From NCBI GenBank assembly GCA_012727625.1, contig JAAYGP010000340.1, forward strand, positions 1 through 14,742: a DNA stretch of 14,742 nucleotides, in the 5' to 3' direction. Every line of letters begins with the position of its first letter. Position 1 is the first letter of the stretch. The position numbers and the translations under genes are program-made. This DNA comes from Clostridiaceae bacterium (GTDB lineage Bacteria; Bacillota; Clostridia; DSM-8532). The notes beneath the pieces were generated by a model. The model saw only the letters and a program-made list of their open reading frames with translations. It searched no databases and was not told the origin of the DNA. Shown in pieces: positions 8,717-14,742 of the stretch.

Positions 8717-9706
8717 ATGATGGAATTTGAACAGGCGGATTTTCAAAAGGTTATAGATACCGTGTCGAAAATTGAAGCAGAAGTGTCAAAGCATATGATA
8801 GGCCAGAAAGATGTTATCAGACAGGTTATAATGTGTATGCTGGCAGGCGGAAACATTTTGCTGGAGGGAATGCCGGGGCTTGGAAAAACAAGGCTAGTAA
8901 ATGTTTTGGGCAAAGTAATGGGGCTTTCCTTTTCCCGGATTCAGTTTACTCCGGACCTTATGCCTGCTGATGTTACAGGAACAAATATTGTAAGCCGAAA
9001 GGACGGGGAGGGTATGTTCCGTTTTCAGCCGGGGCCTGTGTTCAGCAACATAGTTCTCTCTGATGAAATAAACAGGGCAACCCCAAAGACTCAGAGTGCC
9101 TTGCTCCAGGCCATGCAGGAGCATACTGTAACGGTCGCGGATACAACCCATAAGCTTCCCGAACCTTTTTTTGTTCTGGCAACACAAAACCCGATAGAAA
9201 TGGAGGGTACCTACCCTTTGCCTGAAGCGCAGATGGACAGATTTCTTTTTAAACTGGATGTGCCTTTTCCTGAATTTAATGAGCTGAAGGATATTATAAA
9301 GCTGACAACGACAAATGTTGAAGAAGAAATAACCGCTGTTTCAAGTCCCGGGGAAATAAAAAAAATTCAAAAGGTTTCAAGGGAAATACCCATAGCTGAG
9401 CCGGTTCTGGATTATGCAATCCGCCTTGTGCTTGCTACGCATCCGGAGGATCCGGATTCTCCGGAAGTAACCAGAAAATATGTACGTTATGGCGCAAGCC
9501 CGAGAGGCGCCCAGGCTATTATCGGAACAGCGAGGATCAGGGCACTTTTAAGCGGAAGATACAATGTATCTTTCGACGATATCAGAAACGTGTCCTATCC
9601 GGCATTAAGGCACAGAATATTTTTAAACTTTGATGCCGTCTCCGATGAAATAACCCCGGAGAAAATAATTGATCAATTAATCGAGGATGTGAAGACTTAT
9701 CAATGA
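8717..9706 (+). CDS. MoxR-family AAA+ ATPase
   Basis: A 329 aa cytoplasmic ATPase of the MoxR class, thought to act as a chaperone that remodels or activates partner vWA proteins. Motifs in order are Walker A GMPGLGKT (51-58), Walker B IVLSDEI followed by NRATPKTQSALLQAMQE (112-135), sensor 1 in LATQNPIEMEGTYPLPEAQ (154-172), DRFLFK (174-179), and the lid-domain GASPRGAQA (259-267) that carries the sensor-2 arginine. All catalytic positions look intact. GGGAGGGT at 8706-8713 precedes ATG 8717 by three bases and the adjacent ATG 8720 by six; the second ATG has better spacing, so the protein may be 328 aa. Its TGA overlaps the DUF58 start (ATGA), as expected for functional partners. Confidence 0.95.
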   Translation: MMEFEQADFQKVIDTVSKIEAEVSKHMIGQKDVIRQVIMCMLAGGNILLEGMPGLGKTRLVNVLGKVMGLSFSRIQFTPDLMPADVTGTNIVSRKDGEGMFRFQPGPVFSNIVLSDEINRATPKTQSALLQAMQEHTVTVADTTHKLPEPFFVLATQNPIEMEGTYPLPEAQMDRFLFKLDVPFPEFNELKDIIKLTTTNVEEEITAVSSPGEIKKIQKVSREIPIAEPVLDYAIRLVLATHPEDPDSPEVTRKYVRYGASPRGAQAIIGTARIRALLSGRYNVSFDDIRNVSYPALRHRIFLNFDAVSDEITPEKIIDQLIEDVKTYQ

Positions 9707-10557
9707 AAATCCTGGATAACGATACCCTGAGAAAGATACATTCTCTCTCACTTAAAATTAATATACCTGTTTCAGGGAACGCTTCAGGAAACAGAAAATC
9801 CAGGAGCAAGGGAAGTTCTGTTGAGTTTTCTGATTTCAGGGAATATGTTCCCGGCGATGATTTCCGCAGGGTAGACTGGAATGCCTATGGCCGTTTCGAT
9901 AAGCTGTATGTTAAGCTGTTCATGGAGGAACGGGAAGCACCTGTCCGGATTTTTTTGGATACAAGTAAATCAATGAACTTTGGAGAGCCGAGTAAAAACG
10001 CAGCAGCAAGGCGCCTGGCAGCAGCTCTGTCATATCTGAGCCTTTTATCCTATGACCGTGTTACAATCATTCCATGGAACAGTAAAGCAGAAAGTGCTTT
10101 CGGCCCTTACCGGACTCAAGGCGCGTTTATTGAGATAGTCAACCTGTTGGAGGAGTTGCCGGACCACGGAGAGAGCAAATTTTCCGAAGCATTGAAGAAT
10201 ATGGAATGGAAATCAGGCAGAGGTATAAGCATTGTAATAACCGACGGATTAATTGACAGCGGAATGGAGGAGGGCCTGAAGTATTTGAAATACCGCCGGC
10301 AGGAGATATATTTCTGCCATATTCTCTCACCTCAGGAGATATCCCCGCAAATAGACGGTGCTTTGGAGCTGGTTGACTGTGAAACGGGCAAAACAATGGA
10401 AGTTACCGTTTCAGGGGCGTTATTGGATTTATATCAAAAATCAGTAAATAAGTTTTTGGCAGGAATAAAGGAACAATGCAGAAAATGGGGGGTTCGCCAT
10501 TCCCTGCTTACTTCTGACCTGCCGGTGGACAGGATGGTAAGACAGTTAATTTCATAA
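9703..10557 (+). CDS. DUF58 domain protein with vWA-like MIDAS motif
   Basis: A 284 aa soluble protein with no TM segment or signal peptide. The DUF58 signature is clear: EFSDFREYVPGDDFRRVDWN (41-60) and GRFDKLYVKLFMEE (63-76). It is followed by a vWA-like fold with the metal-binding DTSKS (86-90) and VITDG later in the domain. DUF58 proteins are almost always encoded beside MoxR and are presumed clients or adaptors of the ATPase. The start is fixed by the ATGA overlap with moxR (9703-9706); no strong ribosome binding site is needed because the genes appear coupled. A 230-base gap follows before the vWA gene, in contrast to the tight packing upstream. The length is typical for the short form of this family. 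Confidence 0.93.
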   Translation: MKILDNDTLRKIHSLSLKINIPVSGNASGNRKSRSKGSSVEFSDFREYVPGDDFRRVDWNAYGRFDKLYVKLFMEEREAPVRIFLDTSKSMNFGEPSKNAAARRLAAALSYLSLLSYDRVTIIPWNSKAESAFGPYRTQGAFIEIVNLLEELPDHGESKFSEALKNMEWKSGRGISIVITDGLIDSGMEEGLKYLKYRRQEIYFCHILSPQEISPQIDGALELVDCETGKTMEVTVSGALLDLYQKSVNKFLAGIKEQCRKWGVRHSLLTSDLPVDRMVRQLIS

Positions 10558-10787
10558 CCGGGGCTGATATTTTTTAACCTGTTCGGCTGATGTTACTCAG
10601 TTCCTGTACCACGGTATACAGTGCCGGGGCTGTAAAGAAACCCTGTAATACCTGCAGGATGAGTATGGTGGAATTAACTAAAGGCAATTAATTGGCGAAT
10701 AACCATGCACTGCTTTCAGATATGGTGTTTAAAAAGAATATGATAAATTATATTGTATCGGATGGTTAGCCTTAATGCAAAGAAAGG
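10558..10787 (+). other. 230-base gap between the DUF58 and BatA-like genes, no gene seen
   Basis: No convincing ORF, RNA gene or terminator is visible. The stretch contains the direct repeat ccggggctg (10558-10566 and again near 10623), a GTTAC motif at 10592 and an AT-rich last third. A promoter for the downstream gene is possible, but I could not find a well-spaced -35/-10 pair. Confidence 0.4.
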
Positions 10788-12002
10788 ATGTGCTCCCTGT
10801 TGGTGTTTTTGAACCCCTTGGGATTGGCAGGTCTTATATCAATCCCGGTAATCCTTTTGATGTATATACTGAAACAAAAACGGAACAGGCAGGTTGTCTC
10901 AAGCCTTATATTATGGCAAAGGGTGCTTATGGATATGCAATCCGCGACACCCTGGCAGAAGCTCAGGAAAAATTTGCTGATGTTTCTTCAGATAGCCGCG
11001 GCGGCGTTAATTGTTCTGGCATTGTCCGGCTTTGCCATAAACATGGCCGGGAAAGATAAGGAATCAATTATTCTTGTTATTGATTCTTCATTAAGCATGT
11101 CATCAACGGATATGCAGCCCACAAGGCTGGATGCTGCCAAAAGTGATGCCATACGGTATGTTGATGAACTTTCCGGAAACACCCGGGTTTCTGTGGTAAG
11201 CATTTCAAAAAGCGCGGATTTACTGCTTTATGCCTCAGAGTCAAAAAGCGATATAAAAAGTACCATAGAAGCCATTGAGCCCACTTTTACACATATGGAT
11301 GCAGAAAAAGCCGCGGAATTGCTGTTATCGCTTAAAAAACAGGACAACCAGGCTTTAATCCTTCTTTTTGGTGATAAACCTGTTAATGTCGGCAGCGAGG
11401 AAATTCAGTTTTCTGATTACAGGAAGAAGGATGACAATTATGCAATTATCAGATTCACCCACACAAATGTCGGGGAACATATATCTGCAATGAGTACGGT
11501 AAGAAATCAGTCGGGTGAGGACGCGACAATTTCCGTAAGCCTCTATGGTGATGAAACCTTTTTGGATTCTCAGCTTGTATCAATAGGAGCGGGACAGACC
11601 AGAACCATATGGTGGCGTGATATACCTGATAATGTCAGAAATCTGTTGTGCGTAATTGATACGGATGATATCCTCGAATATGACAATCGGGCCTACGATA
11701 CGGTATTTGGCGGTGAGCCCGCAAAGGTGCTGCTGGTAACCAGGGGAAACATTTTTCTTGAAAAGGTTCTTTCTTTAATGAAAAATGTTGAGCTTACAAG
11801 AACCCAGCCCGGAGAGCTGACAGAATATAAAGGATATGATTTGTATGTTTTTGATGGAATTGTAGCTGAAAACCTGCCCCAGGATGGTAATCTTGTTATA
11901 TTTGCACCGGATGAAAACAAGTTTTTTCAGGTTGGTGGCTGGATGGACACTCCTTTGATCAAAAAAACGGATCATGAAATATTCAGATATTTATCAAATT
12001 AA
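10788..12002 (+). CDS. BatA-like membrane vWA protein, N-terminal part (ends at an in-frame TAA)
   Basis: 404 codons encode the first two thirds of a BatA-type protein. The N-terminus has the family pattern FLNPLGLAGLISIPVILLMY (7-26, first TM helix), then SSLILWQRVL (38-47) and a second TM helix near 62-84. The vWA domain has MIDAS DSSLS (99-103), and a further alpha/beta region ends at EIFRYLSN. Family members normally continue for about 200 residues; here TAA stops the frame, and the missing part is encoded directly downstream in the same frame. The ATG at 10788 has no properly spaced ribosome binding site. AAAGGA at 10783-10788 would suit TTG 10800 (MVFLNPLG...) or GTG 10803 better, and family N-termini agree with that. 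Whether the short product is functional is unknown; it would lack the C-terminal TM helix. Confidence 0.85.
   Translation: MCSLLVFLNPLGLAGLISIPVILLMYILKQKRNRQVVSSLILWQRVLMDMQSATPWQKLRKNLLMFLQIAAAALIVLALSGFAINMAGKDKESIILVIDSSLSMSSTDMQPTRLDAAKSDAIRYVDELSGNTRVSVVSISKSADLLLYASESKSDIKSTIEAIEPTFTHMDAEKAAELLLSLKKQDNQALILLFGDKPVNVGSEEIQFSDYRKKDDNYAIIRFTHTNVGEHISAMSTVRNQSGEDATISVSLYGDETFLDSQLVSIGAGQTRTIWWRDIPDNVRNLLCVIDTDDILEYDNRAYDTVFGGEPAKVLLVTRGNIFLEKVLSLMKNVELTRTQPGELTEYKGYDLYVFDGIVAENLPQDGNLVIFAPDENKFFQVGGWMDTPLIKKTDHEIFRYLSN
12000..12002 (+). other. In-frame TAA interrupting the BatA-like gene
   Basis: The codons before (TCA AAT) and after (AAA TTT GCC GTT GGA AGA) this TAA lie in one frame. 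The 28 codons after it (KFAVGRTRILNKPDWADIV...) run without a stop into the next ORF and look like family sequence. Removing the stop gives one frame of 611 sense codons ending at 12623. A nonsense mutation, a base-calling error or stop readthrough are the possible explanations. Confidence 0.85.
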
Positions 12003-12623
12003 AAATTTGCCGTTGGAAGAACCAGGATACTAAATAAACCCGACTGGGCTGATATAGTAACTGAATACAACGGGAACCCGGTTATAATGGATGGGCGTAT
12101 CGGGAATACCCGCATACTGATATTTGGTTTCAACCTTTTTGAAACGGATTTGCCGCTGCAACCGGAATTTCCAATACTAATGTCAAATATAGTTTCCGAG
12201 TACGTGCCGGCAAGCAGCAGTCATGTGACAGGCATGCTTGTGGGGGATATGGTGGAGTTTGACCTTTTTCCCGATACTGAAAAAGCAGAAGTTGTTTTGC
12301 CTGACGGAAGCAGAATTACCATTGCTCCGCCCATACCTCCGGAACCTTTTATTGAAACATATAAACCGGGCATTTACCGCCTTGAGCAAACCAATGCGTC
12401 CGGAACCATATCTGCGCCCTTTGCCGTGAACCTGGCAGATGAATGGCTTTTGGAGAACAGAGAAGCAGGAGCGACAGTTTCGGAAAGCGACACAGGTTTT
12501 TACGTTCCGATTAAAAAAACGGGCTATTTACTGAGAAATCCATTGTTGTTTGCGGTAATTTTAATCCTGCTGCTCGAATGGTGGTTTTACCGGAGCACAA
12601 AAAAGTTCATGTTTAAAATATAA
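12003..12623 (+). pseudogene. C-terminal part of the interrupted BatA-like gene
   Basis: 206 sense codons in the same frame as the upstream vWA gene, separated from it only by the TAA. The first start codon is ATG 12087, giving a 178 aa product; before it there is only a weak GGGAAC at 12072-12077, so independent translation looks poor. The segment VIMDGRIGNTRILIFGFN and ETDLPLQPEFPILMSNIV matches the C-terminal region of BatA-like proteins. A final hydrophobic helix (LLFAVILILLLEWWFYR) followed by a basic tail is the family's usual C-terminal anchor. No further stop or frameshift is seen, so the interruption is either recent, not real, or tolerated. If read as a separate protein, its coordinates are 12087-12623. 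Confidence 0.75.
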
Positions 12624-12668
12624 GTTACTGGTTACTGTTCAGTAGCTGAAAGCGTGACAAAATTAATA

Positions 12669-12697
12669 TGGACAAACACGGATTATGAATGTATAAT
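12669..12697 (+). promoter_or_regulatory. Sigma-70 type promoter of the tRNA-Glu gene
   Basis: The -35 box TGGACA (12669-12674) and a perfect -10 box TATAAT (12692-12697) are separated by exactly 17 bases. Transcription would start near 12704, leaving a leader of about 12 bases before the tRNA. This is the best promoter I see in the window, as expected for a stable RNA gene. Confidence 0.8.
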
Positions 12698-12715
12698 AAT
12701 AAATGCAAAAACTGC

Positions 12716-12790
12716 GACCCATTGGTCAAGTGGTTAAGACGTCACCCTCTCACGGTGAAAACAGGGGTTCGACTCCCCTATGGGTTACCA
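12716..12790 (+). tRNA. tRNA-Glu (anticodon CTC)
   Basis: The full cloverleaf folds by eye. The acceptor stem is GACCCAT (12716-12722) with ATGGGTT (12780-12786), the D-arm is GTC/GAC with loop AAGTGGTTAA, and the anticodon stem is TCACC/GGTGA with loop CTCTCAC, giving anticodon CTC at 12749-12751. The variable loop is AAAC, and the T-arm is AGGGG/CCCCT with loop TTCGACT. The discriminator is A, and CCA is encoded (12788-12790). It reads GAG codons. The first acceptor pair is G-U rather than G-C, which is unusual. The gene for its charging enzyme, gltX, lies about 210 bases downstream. Confidence 0.95.
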
Positions 12791-12802
12791 GATTGGACAT
12801 GG

Positions 12803-12847
12803 ACGGTTTTTTGTTTTATTATTAAACAAAATAGCCGTTTTTCTTTT
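12803..12847 (+). terminator. Intrinsic terminator of the tRNA-Glu unit
   Basis: ACGG (12803-12806) and TTTTGTTT (12809-12816) pair with AAACAAAA (12824-12831) and CCGT (12835-12838). An internal mismatch (TT against TAG) and a seven-base loop interrupt the stem, and a T-rich tail (TTTTTCTTTT) follows. It lies 12 bases after the CCA end and separates the tRNA from gltX. Confidence 0.7.
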
Positions 12848-12871
12848 AATCGGGAATTGGTACATGTAAGT

Positions 12872-12900
12872 TTCAGACTGGCATAAGTTTTTTTTATAAT
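12872..12900 (+). promoter_or_regulatory. Probable gltX promoter
   Basis: TATAAT (12895-12900) has the weaker -35 element TTCAGA (12872-12877) 17 bases upstream. It lies after the tRNA terminator and about 90 bases before gltX, giving a leader of roughly 60-100 bases. I see no clear T-box or riboswitch structure in that leader. Confidence 0.45.
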
Positions 12901-13000
12901 TTATATATCAGATAATCCCGCCTTTAATCCGCCATTTTTATGACAGTGAAAGCGTAGGTGGAGGATGAATGATTATGATAATTTATTCAAGGAGGCTGAA

Positions 13001-14653
13001 ATGAATTACAAAGAGTTGGCAAATCTGTTATTTCCGGATATTGACAAGACCATTTCATATTATGAGGAGAAATACCCAAAAAGAAATTTAAAGGACGGAG
13101 CAAAGGTTACAAGAATTGCACCAAGCCCCACAGGCTTTGTTCATATCGGGAATCTGTACGGAGCTTTTGCGGACGAACGCCTGGCCCGCCAAAGCGGTGG
13201 CGTATTCATGCTTCGTATAGAGGATACGGATGAGAAACGCAAGGTTGAGGGAGCGGTTAAGGCAATTATAGATGCATTTGAGTTTTTCGGACTGACCTTT
13301 GACGAGGGCGTTGGAATTGACGGGGAAACAGGTGATTACGGACCATATTTCCAAAGCATGAGAAAAGATATTTACCAATGCGTGGCCAAGTATCTTGTGG
13401 AACAGGGCAGGGCATATCCATGCTTCTGCACTGAAGAGGAGCTTCTTGAATTAAGAAAAAAGCAGGAAAGTGAGAAAATCACCACCGGATATTATGGTAA
13501 ATGGGCAAGGGAAAGAAACCTTACACTTGATGAAATAAAGGAGCGCCTAAGCCGCAATGAAAGCTTTGTGCTAAGGTTCAAATCCATTGGCGATGAGCAA
13601 AACACCTTTGAAATAGAGGATGCAATAAGAGGTACACTTACTTTGCGTGAAAATTATCAGGATATAGTGCTTCTGAAAAGTAATGGAATCCCAACCTATC
13701 ATTTTGCCCATGTTGTTGATGACCATTTCATGAGAGTTACCCATGTGGTAAGAGGTGAGGAATGGCTTTCCACATTGCCTGCGCATGTTGAGATGTTCAG
13801 GGCAATTGGTTGGGATTTGCCTGTTTACTGCCATACAGCTCATTTAATGAAAATTGAGAACGGAAACAAAAGAAAGCTGTCAAAAAGAAAGGATCCTGAG
13901 CTGGGCCTTACTTACTATATGGAGCTGGGTTATCATCCGGCCGCGGTCAGGGAATACATTATGACTATTTTAAACTCCAATTATGAGGAATGGAGAATGG
14001 CCAATCCTGACAGCTCTTACGAGGAGTTTGAATTCACTCTTGAAAAGATGAGCACATCGGGAGCGATGTTTGATCTTGAAAAGTTAAATAATGTGAGCAA
14101 GGATGTTTTATTGAAAATCCCTGCAGAGGATATTTATGAATTTTTACTTGAATGGTCAGGGAAATATAAAACAGAAATCACCGGACTGCTTGAAAAAAAC
14201 AAGACTTCTGTGATTAGGCTGTTATCAATCGGAAGAGAGGGAAACAAGCCCCGCAAGGATTTAATATATTGTGAGCAGATATTCGATTTTATAAGCTATT
14301 TCTTTGATGAATATTTCCGTATAGCAGACAGGATTCCTGAGAATATTGACGAACAGGACGCCAAAAAGCTGCTGGGCGAATATCTTAAGACCTATGATCC
14401 GAAAGACGATCAAAACCAATGGTTTGAAAAAATAAGAAAAATTGCAGAAGCAAATGGTTATGCGCCCAGGCCCAAAGATTACAAAAAGAATCCGGACCTT
14501 TACAAAGGTCATGTGGGAGATGTAAGCACCACAATCAGAATAGCATTGATAGGCCGCGCAAATTCCCCGGATATATGGGAGATTCAACAGATAATGGGTG
14601 AAGATAAGGTCAGGGCAAGAATTGAAAATATGATTAATAGAATAAAGGTATAA
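13001..14653 (+). CDS. gltX: Glutamyl-tRNA synthetase
   Basis: A class I aminoacyl-tRNA synthetase that joins glutamate to tRNA-Glu in the cytoplasm. Signatures are the HIGH motif in APSPTGFVHIGNLYGA, the following LRIEDTDEKR, a CFC pair in AYPCFCTEEE, THVVRGEEWLST, and KMSKS in the form KLSKR (about residues 292-296 from this start). The C-terminal 200 residues form the helical anticodon-binding region. Start choice: ATG 13001 has AAGGAGG at 12989-12995, five bases away, and gives MNYKELANLLFP as in clostridial relatives (550 aa). An in-frame ATG at 12965 would add 12 residues (562 aa), and its GGTGGAGG lies too close. At 550 aa it is longer than the common enzyme of about 485 aa, as expected for this clostridial form. 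It sits directly after a tRNA-Glu gene, its own substrate. Confidence 0.95.
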   Translation: MNYKELANLLFPDIDKTISYYEEKYPKRNLKDGAKVTRIAPSPTGFVHIGNLYGAFADERLARQSGGVFMLRIEDTDEKRKVEGAVKAIIDAFEFFGLTFDEGVGIDGETGDYGPYFQSMRKDIYQCVAKYLVEQGRAYPCFCTEEELLELRKKQESEKITTGYYGKWARERNLTLDEIKERLSRNESFVLRFKSIGDEQNTFEIEDAIRGTLTLRENYQDIVLLKSNGIPTYHFAHVVDDHFMRVTHVVRGEEWLSTLPAHVEMFRAIGWDLPVYCHTAHLMKIENGNKRKLSKRKDPELGLTYYMELGYHPAAVREYIMTILNSNYEEWRMANPDSSYEEFEFTLEKMSTSGAMFDLEKLNNVSKDVLLKIPAEDIYEFLLEWSGKYKTEITGLLEKNKTSVIRLLSIGREGNKPRKDLIYCEQIFDFISYFFDEYFRIADRIPENIDEQDAKKLLGEYLKTYDPKDDQNQWFEKIRKIAEANGYAPRPKDYKKNPDLYKGHVGDVSTTIRIALIGRANSPDIWEIQQIMGEDKVRARIENMINRIKV

Positions 14654-14742
14654 AACAGTTTTTATTTATGGATTTATGTTAAAGGATAAGGTTACTGTTC
14701 ACACATGATTCAGTTACTGATCAGGTCAGATATTGTGTAATA

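Noticed and set aside
10775..11059. 94-codon plus-strand ORF overlapping the start of the BatA-like gene
   Set aside because: It lies in another frame; the BatA-like frame has the family N-terminus, TM helices and MIDAS motif.
12003..12623. Frameshift as cause of the split vWA gene
   Set aside because: Both pieces are in the same frame; only a stop codon separates them.
12689..12886. 65-codon ORF spanning the tRNA
   Set aside because: It is read straight through the tRNA-Glu gene and its terminator, so it is not a protein gene.
12647..12955. TGAAAGCGT occurring twice exactly 300 bases apart flanking the tRNA unit
   Set aside because: Only nine bases match and the flanks differ, so chance is a sufficient explanation and it does not look like an attachment-site pair.

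Overview
The window looks like the chromosome of a low-to-moderate GC Firmicute, most likely a member of the Clostridia. Supporting signs are strong AAGGAGG-type ribosome binding sites, frequent AGA/AGG/ATA codons, tightly packed genes all on the plus strand, and a long clostridial-type glutamyl-tRNA synthetase. The genus cannot be fixed from the sequence alone.

Layout: (1) 1-2158: the 3' part of a comM/yifB Mg-chelatase-type helicase, then a complete dprA. Both are competence and recombination genes that often sit together in Firmicutes. (2) 2230-12623: one long co-directional cluster. In order it holds a large exported two-TM protein (about 884 aa), an ABC ATPase, its ABC-2 permease, two tiny translationally chained ORFs, a membrane/coiled-coil protein with a Gly/Gln repeat, a MoxR-type AAA+ ATPase, a DUF58 protein, and a BatA-like membrane vWA protein. 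The BatA-like gene is cut by a single in-frame TAA at 12000-12002. (3) 12669-12847: a tRNA-Glu(CTC) unit with its own near-consensus promoter and intrinsic terminator. (4) 12872-14653: gltX, the enzyme that charges that tRNA. The last 89 bases hold no recognised gene.

How the genes fit together: the central cluster combines an ABC-2 exporter with a MoxR/DUF58/vWA chaperone-like module and two large proteins whose main domains lie outside the membrane. One- or four-base stop/start overlaps join the first protein to the ATPase, the ATPase to the permease, and MoxR to DUF58, which implies coordinated production. By analogy with MoxR-vWA and Bat systems it probably assembles or remodels something at the cell envelope; the substrate is unknown.

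Most notable observations: the in-frame stop that splits the BatA-like gene without any frameshift; two micro-ORFs with good ribosome binding sites chained by ATGA overlaps; a 27-bp coding repeat; and GTTACTG motifs that recur in the intergenic gaps.
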